This document shows positions 43,000-54,639 of a DNA stretch of 64,000 bases, piece after piece; the stretch's first letter is position 1; every line of letters starts with the position of its first letter. The notes under the pieces were generated by a model. It searched no databases. It was given only the letters and a program-made list of their open reading frames with translations, and was not told where the DNA came from. Both the position numbers and the translations under genes were made by a program. Source of the stretch: Lampris incognitus (Eukaryota > Chordata > Actinopteri > Lampriformes > Lampridae); the NCBI RefSeq assembly GCF_029633865.1, contig NC_079215.1, positions 56,222,856-56,286,855 on the forward strand, read 5' to 3'.

Positions 43000-43697
43000 A
43001 GCGCCCATATACCACTGTGTCAGCGTTGCCATACGTTGAGATACCCTCACCGGCCCTTCACCACTACAGTTGCCTCAGACGTGAAAATGAACCCCATTCC
43101 GTATCTCCTAGCCACCAACCCCGACCTCCTCCTCTAAAGCCATGTGGCTCCTGCCTCCCTGCGGAACAGCACCTCCCCTGACGGCTCAGGTGAGGAGATA
43201 AAATCAGACGATTCAAGAGATCAAACGTGCCCCACACAGCTGCTGACATTTAAAGGCCCATTCCAGCGAGCAAACACGACTCCCCTGCTGTCTGGGTGGT
43301 ACGGTGCCATTCAGTGTGCACGTGTGTCAGGTTTGGGACACGTTACGTATTCCTTTATGCAGAGGAGGTTGAAACGTGATGCAGTTTCTTCTTCCCTCGA
43401 ATCTCACATTGAGCAACTAATGGCAAAACACCACCACGCTGGCAGCAAATCTTACAAAGCTCGACCTCTGCAGTGTTTCATGGGCAAAGTGCCAGCAGAG
43501 CCGCCGTTATGGGAAATGTTCCGTGGTGCTACGTCACATATCAGCTACGTATTTCCTGTTGTCTCCTCTCACTGAGGTGGCCACAGCAGAACCCATCCGT
43601 ATGTCTGAGCCTGGTGCCGCTTCTGCACAGTACATGCAAGAAGGTGCCGTTTACACTTTCCGTTTGCTGCCCTCCAGTGTTTGACATGCCGTCATCA
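43000..43697. other. No gene recognised
   Basis: A 143-residue plus-strand ORF (43144-43575) shows no known domain, no splice context and ordinary composition; not supported as a gene. Confidence 0.45.
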
Positions 43698-43781
43698 AAG
43701 GTTGGGACTGCCCCGGGGCTCGAACCCAGAACCTTCTTGCTGCGAGGCGGCCGCGCTAACCGCTGCGCCACCGTGCCGCCC
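43698..43781 (-). mobile_element. AFC-type SINE, tRNA-like head only
   Basis: Minus strand: ggcggcacggtggcgcagcg at 43781, ctcgcagcaagaaggttctg, then gggttcgagcccc. Confidence 0.8.
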
Positions 43782-44545
43782 AAGTCTGACGAATGCTAAA
43801 GTATACGTGCTAGTGCAACCAAGGCGTTTACAACAATGCGTTTCTGGAAGATTGGGAGTTTACGAGACTCGCTGGATGGTCAGACTGTGGGATGGAGGCA
43901 CGCGGCTTGAGAAACACGCGCGAGCTTTTCCAGAAAATGTCCCCATTTCCGGTTTCTGTCGCCGGTCGAAAAGCTCCATTTTCTCACCGAGCTCGAGCTT
44001 GGTCACAGCCTCGCTCCAGACATGCGGTCGTCCATCGCGGCCCAGCAGTCCCACCTCCGTCCTGCCTTTTCCGCAGCAGACGCCAGGGACTTCCCGGTGC
44101 GCGCGCACAACCGGTTCTCCGAAAAGAACTCCGATCCAAGGCGCGAGCAGACCCGCGATTCGGAGGGCGGATGAAAAACCCCGACTCCTTCAACCACATC
44201 GCGCCCGCGTCGATTTGAGACCTTAATCTAATTCGAAGTAACGCGATTACGGTGTTTACCGTTCGGCTGGCAAAAGTCGAATTATTGATTTAAATCCGAT
44301 TAACACTCGAGTTTTTTAACTTGCACGTAAACACAATTAACGCCAATCAAAGATGTGCTGTGGCGAAAATGCGCGTGCCCAACAGCTCTGCAGGGCAGAT
44401 GCGGTGAAATCCTCGGGGCGTAAAAGCCGCTTCTCTCTAGACTCTCACGGGTGTTGCAGATTCAAGGTTGTTTCCCCCCCCCGCAAGGTTTTAATGAATG
44501 AAGATCAGCCCAGCGAGATCAGGAGAGATCAGCAGCGATTGCTGA
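43782..44545. other. CpG-rich block followed by an AT-rich inverted-repeat-like stretch, no gene
   Basis: 43900-44220 is CpG-rich with overlapping ORFs in several frames, none with motifs. 44225-44345 (aattcgaagtaacgcgatta..cacgtaaacacaatt) resembles the end of a fish non-autonomous DNA transposon. Confidence 0.4.
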
Positions 44546-44880
44546 GCGGGCGGCGCAGTGGTTAGCGCGGTCGCCTCACAGCAAGAAGGTCCCGGGTTCG
44601 AGCCCCGGGGTAGTCCAACCTTGGGGGCTGTCCCGGGTCGTCCTCTGTGAGGAGTTTGCATGTTGTCCCCGTGTCTGCGTGGGTTTCCTCCGGGTGCTCC
44701 GGTTCCCCCCCACAGTCCAAAGACATGTAGGTCAGGTGAATCGGCCTTACTAAATTGTCCCTAGGTATGAATATGTGGGTGTGATGGCCTGGCGGCCTGT
44801 CCAGGGTGTCTCCCCGCCTGCCGGGATAGGCTCCCGCCACCCTGAGAGCAGGATGAGCGATTCAGATAATGGATGAGTGA
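44546..44880 (+). mobile_element. AFC-type tRNA-SINE, near full length
   Basis: gcggcgcagtggttagcgcg (A box), gggttcgagccccg (B box), the body with atgtaggtcaggtgaatcgg and a tail gataatggatgag. A short deletion near 44818 removes the cccaatgact segment. Confidence 0.85.
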
Positions 44881-45377
44881 CAGTGACTGAACCCATGACT
44901 TCCTGAATATCAAAAACCAGGCAGTGGGGCTGGCTGAGAGTTTCTGACGTTTGAAGGCCTGTAGGGTCTTGGCCAGCTAAAGACTTGGTTAGTTAGCACT
45001 GATAACCAGTAAACTGATATCTTACTAAAACAATGAAAACCTGCACAGTCAGCAAAAATGGAGTATTATCCACTACTCTTTTATTTGGATGTTTGTTCTG
45101 CTTATTTTTTTTTTGGTAATCTGTATAAAGTGCCTGAAAACATTTACATTCAGATCCCCGACTGACACGAGACGGTGTAGTCACTGAAAACGTTAATATT
45201 TCTTCTTGAATTTATCGGTCTTGTCTGCTTAGAAGTCTTATTAAAATCGCTTAAAACTGAAATGTGATTTCCCCCGATGTGTCGCTCCCTCTGGCAGCAA
45301 GAACTACAAACCAGGTGCAGCAGCCATTGTGGCTTGTGTGTGCACTGCTCAGCAGTAAACAGCTCCCGCCCAGTGAA
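44881..45377. other. No gene recognised
   Basis: No domain-bearing ORF and no element ends. Confidence 0.5.
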
Positions 45378-45550
45378 GGCGCCACAGTGCAGCGACCACG
45401 ACACATACCCACATCCAGCTTCCCACCCGCAGACACGGCCAATTGTGTCTGTAGGGACGCCCGACCAAGCTGGAGGTAACACAGGGATTCGAACCAGTGA
45501 TCCCCGTGTTGGTAGGCAACGGTATAGACCGCCACGCCACCTGGACGCCC
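45378..45550 (-). mobile_element. tRNA-SINE family B, head half
   Basis: Minus strand starts ggggcgtccaggtggcgtgg cggtcta and has gattcgaatccctg-like B box, then the body gtcgggcgtccctacagaca. Truncated after about 170 bp. Confidence 0.75.
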
Positions 45551-46903
45551 CGCTGTACTGTAATATTGATCATAGAATTGGCAGATGACCTGTCAGACAG
45601 AAGCACGGCCATGATGTTTCACTCCTTTCTGCAGTTTGAGTAGGGACGTGTTTGCTGCTGCACCGGCGTTCATCCTGGCCTGTCAAAGCACTTCAGCAGC
45701 TACACATGGAGTACATCTCCACCCGCGGTACAGAGGCAGTTAGTGTTGTGTAAACCGACTGTAAAACAATAACGGAGAAAAAGATCAGATTCCAGGTTTA
45801 ATGTTAGAGATCAGCACTCAGGTAGAAATTACAAATTGCCCCGTGAAAAGGTATCTTCAGCTAAGATGTTCCTTTTGGGGCACCACCCAAACTGACGGCG
45901 TCAACGGCGTTTACAGGGTGACGAGAGATGCCATCATCGCTGCTGTCACACTGGTCAGTTTTAAGTCTGAATGGGAGTTGGGTGGGGGGTTGAGACTGGG
46001 AAAGAAAGACAATGCTAAGGAGGGGGGGGGCGAGAGAGAGAGAGAGAGAAAGAAAGCAAGGACAAGAAGGGGGAGAAGGGGGACCAAATAGTGTAGTGTC
46101 ATTGATTCTAAGAATTAAGCAATGTTTTGTCACACACTGTTTATGTTCCCGTCCCACGTGTCCTTGTCCTAAACCGTTTCAGAGATCCACGGTGGTGACT
46201 GGGTGTTGTGTTGGCGATGGAGTCCCACATGTCCAATCCTTGAGAGGAGCTGCCAGGGACACCAGCCCCGGGCACAACATTCAGCGGCAGACCAAGAGGA
46301 CGTTGCTGGTTTCCAAACAAGAAGGGCGACGTCCACAATTAGGTGTCACGGTCGCTGAAGTCCCAAACGCCTTTCTTCAGGAAACCAGGCTCCCGGTCAC
46401 GTCGCCCAAATCGGAGTCTGCACAAAAGAAAAGAGTAATTTTGTTCTGGGGTATTTTAATACATTAGCTCATGAAACATAGCGGTGGTGCAGAGTTCGGC
46501 ACGCAGGATCTAATGGATAGACTAGAATACAATACACTTTGTCATTTTTACATACATACAATGAAATTCACTCTCTGCGTTTAACCATCCTAGCTGTGTA
46601 GCTAGGAGCAGTGGGCAGCCGCCGTGCAGCACCCGGGGAATGGTTTACCCTTTCCGGGTATTGACAGCGTGGTAGACTGTGCCCGGGGATTTGAATTCAG
46701 AGTTACCTTCTCCTAGCCTTTGCCTAAAGAGGCATCAACCCACAAGGCAGCAGGTGGATTTGAAATCAGAGTTCCCTTCTCCTATCCCAATGTGTTGACT
46801 GGACTGGGCACCATGGGAAGTACCATACAGGCATGAAGGAGGACCAGATCTATCAGTAGGGATGTCGTCCTTAGCCAAAGGGCCCTTGCTGAGGTAAGGT
46901 GCT
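45551..46903. other. No gene; LINE 3'-end-like piece at 46530-46640
   Basis: 46530-46640 (ctttgtcatttttacatac..tcctagctgtgtagctagga) resembles a fish LINE 3' end. GA and G runs occur near 46020-46050. Confidence 0.45.
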
Positions 46904-47373
46904 ACCCCTCTACAGCCTGCGGTTGCAGTTTAGCATCTTACCCAGGACGTACCCCTCTACAGCCTGCGGTTGCAGTTTAGTGTCTTACCCAGGACACACC
47001 CCTCTACAGCCTGCGGTTGCAGTTTAGTGTCTTACCCAGGACACACCCCTCTACAGCCTGCGGTTGCAGTTTAGTGTCTTACCCAGGATGTACCCCTCTA
47101 CAGCCTGCGGTTGCAGTTTAGTGTCTTACCCAGGACGTACCCCTCTACAGCCTGCGGTTGCAGTTTAGCATCTTACCCAGGATACACCCCTCTACAGCCT
47201 GCGGTTGCAGTTTAGCATCTTACCCAGGACACACCCCTCTACAGCCTGCGGTTGCAGTTTAGCATCTTACCCAGGACACACCCCTCTACAGCCTGCGGTT
47301 GCAGTTTAGCATCTTACCCAGGACACACCCCTCTACAGCCTGCGGTTGCAGTTTAGCGTCTTACCCAGGACGT
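46904..47373. repeat. 47-bp minisatellite, 10 copies
   Basis: Unit acccctctacagcctgcggt plus tgcagtttagcatcttaccc and aggacgt. The catc/tgtc and acgt/acac sites vary in blocks between copies. Confidence 0.95.
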
Positions 47374-47838
47374 AGGACGCAGGGCGCTAGGATGCAGAGG
47401 CATGTCAATGGATATGAACAATCTCCATAGGATTGATTTGAGAACGATCAGCTGACTTGTAGATGTTGTATCGGAAACGGTGGTAGCGGTTCCAAGTCTC
47501 GCCATACGATCCCTCGCTGTTTGCATCACAACAGAAGGGTGGAGGCAGCGAGAGCAGTGAAGATGTCGGAGGAGTATCACAAATTTCTCTCCTTGTTCGG
47601 AGGAATAAGCACGCAGCTCATGTTTAAGTCATGTAAACCAAACCTCGGAGAAAACCAACTCCCTCTTTAAATTATGCAGAGAAAGAGCCAAGCAAGTGAA
47701 CCCCTGTTTGACATCTTTCTCCCCTGCTTGCCCTCTGCACACACTTCAGAGAGCGCTGCCTGTGCAGTCCCCGGCTGCCCAACATTAAAGATTCAGGAGT
47801 AACTTTATTGTCCCACACACTCGTACATTTGGCTTGGG
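47374..47838. other. No gene recognised
   Basis: Spacer; no motifs. Confidence 0.5.
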
Positions 47839-48283
47839 CTTTTTTTTTTTTTTGGGAGTCCCCCCCTCCCCCCTTTTCTCCCCAATTGTACTTGGCCCAC
47901 TTTCCCGAGTGGTCCCAGTCACTGCTCCACCCCCTCTGCCGATCTGAGGGCGGCTGCAGACTACCACATGCCTCCTCCGGTACATGTGGAGTCGCCAGCC
48001 GCTTCTTTTCACCTGACAGTGAGGGGTTTCACCAGGGGGACGTAGCGCGTGGGAGGATCACACTATTCCACCCTCGGTTCCCCCGAACAGGCTCCCCGAC
48101 CGACCAGAGGAGGCGCTAGTGCAGTGACCAGGACACATACCCACATCCGGCTTCCCACCCACAGACACGGCCGATCGTGTCTGTAGGGACGCCCGACCAA
48201 GCCGGAGGTGACACGGGGATTCGACCCAGCGATCCCCGTGTTGGTAGGCAACGGAATAGACCGCCACGCCACCCGGATGCCCC
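47839..48283 (-). mobile_element. tRNA-SINE family B, full length
   Basis: Minus strand: gggcatccgggtggcgtggc ggtcta (A box region) and a B box ggtcgaatccccg near 48225, then cctccggcttggtcgggcgt, the internal gtcccctggtgaaac region, and the end attggggagaaaagg before a poly-T (poly-A on the sense strand) at 47839-47851. Confidence 0.82.
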
Positions 48284-48299
48284 TGGACACATTGTCTAG

Positions 48300-48380
48300 T
48301 GGGAGATACGTTTCATCACTCATCTAAATGACCTCTTCAGTCTCGACTGACTGCAGGTATCCCCACCCTTATAAACAGGT
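48300..48380 (-). mobile_element. Penelope terminal-repeat fragment
   Basis: cgtttcatcactcatctaaa..cctcttcagtctcgactgac..cacccttataaac is the inverted Penelope end. It stops where the family B SINE begins. Confidence 0.75.
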
Positions 48381-49334
48381 GCCGAAGTCTTGCTGAGGTC
48401 TTAAGGCATATTTACCCAGAAAGCGCTTGGGGATTACAGTGCAGCAACCCCCCCCCCCCACCCCCACCTTGCTGCTGGAGTGTCTGGGATAGGGCCACAG
48501 GCTGACAAAGTCACACAAGGGACATGGAGGATGTTTTATGTGTGTTTACACAGGGTTACGGGGAAGAGGACGAGTAGTGAAACAGTGGAGTGTGTGAGTG
48601 AACAAGACAGAGAACCCCGGGGAGGGAAGGACGCACAAAAATAAACAACAAAAAAAAGTCAAAGAGTTGGCTATGACTGATGCAATGCAGCTAGCTAGTG
48701 AATTTTGGATGAATGGAGCATCCTCCTCATGGTCAGGTCCAACAGCAATAGCGATGCTTGCGTGTATGTGTGTATATTTGCATTAGCCATGAGAACACTG
48801 TGTGTTTCTGTGTGTCTTGTGTGTGCGTAACTGTAAAATAAGAGTTGTAGGCGCTGCCAGTGCTCAGCTGTGAGAGTGTGTAAGCGTGTGTGTGTGTTTG
48901 TGTGTGTGTGTGTGAGAGAGAGGGGGAGTTCACACAGGGAAAACAGAAGGGACGGGGGGAGCTGACCCACTGCCTCCCTCGCTCTACTCGCCCATAGCTT
49001 GGCTGTTTTTCGCACTAGTAAACAAATGCCGAGGGCAAACAACGGCACCCCGCCCCGAATCAAAGCCATATGAACGACTGAACGAGAAACAAACGGGCCC
49101 GTTTCTCACGGGCATTGCTGCCTGTCACTGCAATGTCAACAATAACACGCTTTATGGTGCATGCTCAGCTGCAACGACACCCTTTGTACAAACTCCTGTT
49201 CACGTATTGTTGTCTGTCTGTTCACTGTGAGCATTGTGTAGTGTTCATATGTGTATTCACTGTATGTGAGGCTCTGCGCAAAGGGTGAAAACAAATCTCC
49301 TCTTGTAGGACGATAAAGTATAAGAGAACGGGTA
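48381..49334. other. No gene; GT/CA and poly-C simple repeats
   Basis: Poly-C at 48448-48457 and GT/GA runs at 48885-48926. Confidence 0.5.
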
Positions 49335-49606
49335 GCGTCCGGGTAGCGTGGCGGTCTACCAACATGGGGATCGCCGGTTCGAATCCCCGTGTTACCTCCA
49401 GCTTGGTCGGGCGTCCCTACAGACACAATTGGCCGTGTCTGAGGGTGGGAAATCGGATGTGGGTATTTGTCCTGGTCGCTGCACTAGCACCTCCTCTGGT
49501 CGGTCGGGGCGCCTCCCGGATCGGCAGAGAGGCGGTAGAGCAGCGACCGGGACGGCTCAAAAAGAGCGGGGTAATTGGCCGGATACATTGGGGAGAAAAT
49601 TTAAAA
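49335..49606 (+). mobile_element. tRNA-SINE family B, internally deleted
   Basis: gcgtccgggtagcgtggcgg tcta, with a deletion of ttccgttgcc relative to the other copies; intact B box ggttcgaatcc (49376-49386); a second internal deletion; 3' end attggggagaaaatt. Confidence 0.82.
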
Positions 49607-49771
49607 AAAGAAAGAAAACATGGAAATATATTTGGTAAATAACAAGCACATATCAAGAAGGCAAATACAGAATGCATTTTTCCTTTTGATACAGATGGGT
49701 TTTCACCTGCCAGATGTTCAACTATACACAATATATCAATATATCCCTCCATCCATTATCTGTATCACATA

Positions 49772-49907
49772 GCCCTGTGTGATGGCCTGGCGGCCTGTCC
49801 ACGGTGTCTCCCCGCCTGCTGCCCAATGACTGCTGGGATAGGCTCCAGCATCCCCGTGACCCCGAGAGCAGGAGAAGCGGTTCGGATAACGAATGGATGG
49901 ATGGATG
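49772..49907 (+). mobile_element. AFC-type SINE 3' tail
   Basis: gccctgtgtgatggcctggc..ctgtccacggtgtctcccc..gaatggatggatggatg. Confidence 0.8.
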
Positions 49908-49995
49908 TAGAATATATCAACAATATATACGATTCTGAAGAACTTTTTGTGCAATCTTTTGTCATGCACTTGTTAACAGTAAAACAGAAAGAAAT

Positions 49996-50282
49996 CAGGG
50001 ATGTACTGACACCAGTACTGGTGTGGTATACCGAGCCAATACCGGGCTGACACGGGACATCAGCATCCGAAATTTTACCCAAAGCTAAAAAAAATCTGAC
50101 ACCAACAGCCATGAATGACATGACCTGATTCTGCCTCAGTTATCTTGCTCGCCAACCCCGAACTAACGGTCTGAGTTTGCACTGTTCAGAGAACGTAATG
50201 GATGGGATCGGTCTCGATATTAGCCGATACGTACTCAGAATCAGGACTGGCAGTGAAAAAAGTGATATTGGCACATCCCTAG
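49996..50282. mobile_element. Small hAT-like non-autonomous element
   Basis: Inverted ends cagggatgtactgacac and gatattggcacatccct(a) enclose a body with paired cagtactgg and cgatattagccgat phrases. The ends match hAT CAGGGATG-type termini. No exact 8-bp target copy seen. Confidence 0.5.
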
Positions 50283-50538
50283 AGAGAAAGGTTGATGTTT
50301 CACAGCCAAAATGCACACTTGTGTATTTGGTGAGCATCTCGGCCAATAGTGGATCCATTCGAGTTGTACCAAAAGGTATCCAAAGCGCTAAATGGTAATC
50401 ATGTCATAGCCAACAATGCACGCCACGTCAAGTTCATTCAGTGTGAATTTGCCTTAGATCATCAAGAGGGACTGACAGGAGACTATGTAGGCAATGTGTG
50501 CGTGCAATCTGTGCATGCTGTCTCACCCGGCTGGTGCC
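50283..50538 (-). other. dtd1: Probable dtd1 3' UTR and downstream flank
   Basis: Directly follows the stop codon on the minus strand. I see no canonical AATAAA in this orientation, so the transcript end is undefined. Confidence 0.4.
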
Positions 50539-50694
50539 CTAGGGCTCTCTCTCTGAGGACACGTCCCCCTCAGCCCCGCTGCTGGTGTTGGGATCCCGTT
50601 TAGAGCGCGGCGCACCCTTCTCCCTGCTGGCATCTGAGGGGCCCTTAGGGCGGGTCTTCTCCTTCCTCTGCTGCTGATTCTCCTGCTTGGCTAG
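50539..50694 (-). CDS. dtd1: D-aminoacyl-tRNA deacylase 1, last coding exon
   Basis: A minus-strand segment of 51 codons plus TAG (50539-50541), preceded by a pyrimidine-rich acceptor (tgtggtccctcag). It reads LAKQENQQQRKEKTR, PKGPSDASREKGAPRS and SSGAEGDVSSEREP. The QQQRKEKTR-KGPS and terminal SSGAEGDVSSEREP blocks are, from memory, those of the vertebrate DTD1 C-terminus. DTD1 hydrolyses D-amino acids wrongly attached to tRNA; its catalytic fold is encoded by earlier exons, above the window's 50.7 kb or beyond it. This exon encodes the basic, low-complexity tail. An alternative acceptor 22 bp upstream is possible but less pyrimidine-rich. A Penelope copy starts only 68 bp upstream of the acceptor. 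Confidence 0.9.
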   Translation of the reverse strand, partial: LAKQENQQQRKEKTRPKGPSDASREKGAPRSKRDPNTSSGAEGDVSSEREP

Positions 50695-50761
50695 CTGAGG
50701 GACCACAGCAGACAACGTCTGGGTGCATGCTCAATAACCCAGGTGAGAAAATTCAGAGAAG

Positions 50762-52017
50762 GTTGATTCAGTTCATCTGGACACGACGTTTATTGAGAGA
50801 AACATTCCGTCACTCATCTAAGTGACCGCTTCGGTCTCAACTGACTGCAGGTATCGCCACCCTTATAAACAATACAGTGGCATGGTGACCGAAACCAACG
50901 ACCAGTTTTCATATGCAAATTACCGTGACCATTAACTAGAGTTACAATGGCCATGTGTACTATTCACAGAGGACTGGGGAATAGTTGCAATCACAGCATT
51001 GTAAGATGGGGACAGATGTACTCTTATTGGCCAACTTGTATATCGAGGAAGTGGAAAATAGGGCTCTGATGTCCTATCCAGGGACACCAGCAAGCCATTG
51101 GTTCCGATTTGTGGACAACACCTGTGTTTGAGTCATCAGGACGCTGTACCACTGAGCTGACAACGTCCCCACCGACACAGCAGCCGGGGAAGGGGAGAAA
51201 CCCCACATTAAACAGGTCCTAGTTAAGTGTGGTTATCCTAACTGGGCGTTTGTCGAAGCCAGGAAGACGCCCAAACACCGCACCAACTGATCGAAGAGAG
51301 GAGGAGGACAACAGCTGTCTAAGTGTAAACCAGTGGTGATTCCATATGTGGCGGGAGTGTCGGAACAGTTGAGACGCGTATTTTCCAAACACCGTGTCCC
51401 TGTTGCTTTCAAACTCCAAACCACACTGCACCAGAAGTTGGCCCATCCCCAGGGATCGGGTTCCCCGGCACCAACAGAGCGATATAGTGTACACTGTTAA
51501 GTGCCAGGAGGATTGCTGTAACTTGTACATTGGAGAAACCAAACGGATGCTGGCCAAGAGGATGGCACAACACAGAAGAGCTAACACGTCAGACCAGGAC
51601 TCCACAGTCTACACCCATCTACAGGCCAGTGGCCACTCTTTCAAGGAGGAGGATGTGCACATCCTTGATAGGGAGGAATGCTCGTTTGAACGGGGAGTCA
51701 AAGAGGCCATCTATGAGAAGAGGGAACAACCGTCTCTGAACCGGGGGGGGGGGGGCTAAGAGTACATCTGTCACTATCTTACAGTGCTGTGATTGCAAAC
51801 ATTCTCCAATCCTCTGTGAATAGTACACATGGCCATTGTAACTCTAGTTAATGGTCATGGCAATTTGCATATGAAACCGATCATCGGTTTGGGTCGTTAT
51901 GCCACTGTACTGTTTATAAGGGTGGGGATACCTGCAGTCAGTTGAGACTGAAGAGGTCATTTGGATGAGTGACGAAACGTTTTTCTCAATAAACGTGTCC
52001 AGATGAACTGATTCAAC
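50762..52017 (+). mobile_element. Penelope-like retroelement with inverted terminal repeats, internally deleted
   Basis: The left terminal repeat (about 50762-51020) is the reverse complement of the right one (about 51760-52017); both include cctgcagtcagttgagac and tttgcatatgaaaac/accg-type segments. Between them lies the 3' part of the PLE ORF: LYIEEVENRALMSYPG and WFRFVDNTCV (reverse-transcriptase active-site region, about 51030-51115), then KPHIKQVLVKCGYPNWAF (across a shift, about 51190-51255), and the GIY-YIG domain. It lies in the last dtd1 intron. Confidence 0.85.
51030..51759 (+). pseudogene. Penelope reverse transcriptase / GIY-YIG remnant
   Basis: The active-site box reads FVDN where PLEs have FVDD, so one catalytic Asp is lost, and a stop follows soon. 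A deletion joins this to the connector and to SEQLRRVFSKHRVPVAFKLQ. A frameshift near 51450-51480 precedes SDIVYTVKCQEDCCNLYIGE and TKRMLAKRMAQHRR, an intact-looking GIY-YIG nuclease ending in EKREQPSLNR. The nuclease half is closely similar to the copy at 9506-9832. Confidence 0.85.
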
Positions 52018-52331
52018 TTTCTGTGAGTCACAGCAGACAATAGAACCCCTTTCACAAAAATGTATATTTTCTCTTTTACTGAAGAAATAATCCTGAAAAA
52101 TGTTCATTCTAGTTTGACTTATCGACACCTATGGTGGTGCAGGTAATTGCAGTGGTGTTTAACAACCGCATATCCCAGTGATCTATGTGAAATGAAACGG
52201 TCACCAGTGTTGCTGTGTCAGCAGTTTCCTCACCACTGAAAAACACAAAAACAAAATATGGGTGAACCTGGGTTTTAATTACCATTGTTAATATCTGTTG
52301 GTGAGGTAATCTGAATATTTGTGGATTAGCT
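52018..52331. other. dtd1 intronic spacer, no gene
   Basis: AT-rich; contains the left target copy of the next SINE. Confidence 0.5.
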
Positions 52332-52779
52332 TTTGTTTTTGTTTTTTTATTCCCCCCTTTTCTCCCCAATTGAATTTTGGTCAATTACCCCACTCTTCTA
52401 AGCCGCCCCGGTCGCTGCTCCACCCCCTCTGCCGATCCAGGGAGGGCTGTAGACTGCCACATGCCTCCTCCAATACATGTGGAGTCACCAGCCGCTTCTT
52501 TTCACCTGACAGTCAGGAGTTTCACCAGGGGGACGTAGCGCGTGGGAGGATCAAACTATTCCCCCCAGTTCCTCTTCCCCCCGAACAGGCACCCCAACCG
52601 ACCAGAGGAGGCGCTAGTGCAGCAACCAGGATACAAACCCACATCCGGCTTCCCACCCGCAGACACACACGGCCAAGTGTGTCTGTAAGGACACAGAGCC
52701 GGAGGTAAAACAGGGACTCAAACCGGAGATGCCCGTGTTGGTAGGCAACGGAATAGACCGCTACGCTACCCGGACGCCC
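52332..52779 (-). mobile_element. tRNA-SINE family B, full length, with target duplication
   Basis: Minus strand from gggcgtccgggtagcgtagc ggtcta, through a degraded B box and the full body, to a poly-A end. attagcttttg (52325-52335) and attagctattg (52780-52790) form an 11-bp duplication with one mismatch, the left copy overlapping the poly-T. Confidence 0.85.
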
Positions 52780-52790
52780 ATTAGCTATTG

Positions 52791-53589
52791 TTTTAAACAT
52801 CAAAAAAGATGTTTGTTTGCACCATGATACTGAAAGCTTGCCAACCACAACCACCACAATTAAATGAAATGTTCCAATATTGTTATTTCTAATTAGGACT
52901 ATAGTCTTTTTTTGGGATTGTAAGCAAACAGAAACATGTCTTCATGTTACTGCAGTTCTCAGCTGTCTGCTCCTGTGATTTGACCTTTTCAGCCCGACCC
53001 AGAAGAAAATGTGATTTTAAGTAATAAAATAGGACATTTTAATTTTAGTAACACTCTGTTACTGAATTTTGTCAGTAGCATACAAATTGATTTAATGAGT
53101 AAGTATTAATTTCCTTTCTATCCCTCTCAATTTAAAAACAGACAGTTAACGCCAAAGACCTGTCAAAGACCTGACCTGCCATGTCGGTTTCTGTCCCTGA
53201 TTTTATCCTCAGTCAACCCCGTGTTTCCCACACCTATTCCCCTTTCCTTCATTAGCTCCCCAGATCTTATATCCCCTGGTTTCCCTGCCAGATTGCTTCA
53301 TGTCTTGTTTGTACAGCCAAGTTATCCAGCGTTCTCTAGTCCAAGTTCTACCTGTTGCTGTGTTTGAAGTCTTTTGCCTGTTCCCGGACTTTTTTTCTCT
53401 GCCTGCCTCTCATTGGACCTGATTGCCTGTTTGGACTTACTTCCCTGGTAATTTGAACTTGCGCTTTGAACCCGTTTGGTCTGTCTGCCTGCCCTTGACT
53501 ATTAAACTGAGAGTTCTGTTACCTTCCTGTCTGTTAGTCATGCATTTCGGTTCTCGTCTGCCAGTTTCTTTGGGAAAAGTGACATACTA
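52791..53589. other. Repeat-like pyrimidine-rich sequence, no gene
   Basis: 53140-53545 is rich in ctgcctg and ctgtttg phrases and includes actattaaactgagagttct, resembling the 3' end of a known type of fish repeat; I cannot assign it. Confidence 0.4.
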
Positions 53590-54639
53590 CAGCTTTTTGA
53601 AATTGTGGAACCAGCTAAGTTCAGAGTGAGATCACTGCTGTGTTTCTAATCTGCTTTGGACCAAGAACTAACATTTCAGTGTTCTCAGCATTTGAAAGGG
53701 ATGAAGTTAGATGACATCCATCGTTTGATTTCTAATAAGCATTCCTCCAGCTTCACCAGCTGATGACACGTGTCAGGCTTAATAGAAACGTAACGCCCAG
53801 TATCATTCGCAAAGGAATGGAAATCTAGTTTGCAATGACTGATTAATGTACCAAGGGGCAACATGTAAATACAGAAAAGAATAAGACCAAGGACAGACCC
53901 CTGTGGCCCACCATAACTGACCTTAATGTGACCTGATGTAAAACAAAGGGAGCTCTGTTAGATAAGTATGTGATCTAAACAAGGAGAGAGCAGTGTCAGT
54001 GGTCAGTGAGACCAATATAACTTTTTAGATGACCCAAAACAATGTGGTGATCAATCATGTCGAATGCTGTACTTGGGTCTAGGAGCACCGATATTGAAAC
54101 TGAGCCAGAGTCTGAGCAAGTAGTAAATCATTTAACCACTTTTGTCAGAGCTGAGTTTTGGACTGATGAGGTTCACTGGATGAAAGCTGATCTATGGGTT
54201 GCGGAGCGACAGCTTTTGCAAGGAGTTTTGAAAAGAATGACAGATTTGTAGTTGGTCTGTAGTTGCTGTTCAAATCTGGGTCCAGGTTGTGCTTCTTTAC
54301 GAGTGGCCTGATAACCCCTGTTTTAAAAGATGAAGCCACAATGCCATTAATCAAAGAGCTGTTTATTATCCGTATTAACTGTGGGCTTGGAGAAAAATAC
54401 CAATCTGGAGGGTGTTTTAAGGGAGATTATCTCAAAGTGGGTGAGGTTGCAAGATGAAGAATGTTCAGGTGTAATCACCCCATCCTGGGTGGGAATTGAG
54501 AAGGAGGAGGATATTGTTTTTCTGATTTCATCAACTTTAGTGGTGAAGAATTCTATGTAGTCAGTTGGAGTAAGGGAGGTGCTACATATAGGGGGTGGTT
54601 TACAATTCAGTTTAGTGACAGTGTCAAAATAATTTTTTT

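Noticed and set aside
43860..44226. A CpG-island gene start
   Set aside because: ORFs occur in many frames at once because of CpG/GC content; no splice donor in a convincing frame and no known motif.
46895..47373. CRISPR array
   Set aside because: The units are directly adjacent without unique spacers, and the genome is vertebrate. The same applies to 40196-40905 and 61493-62765.
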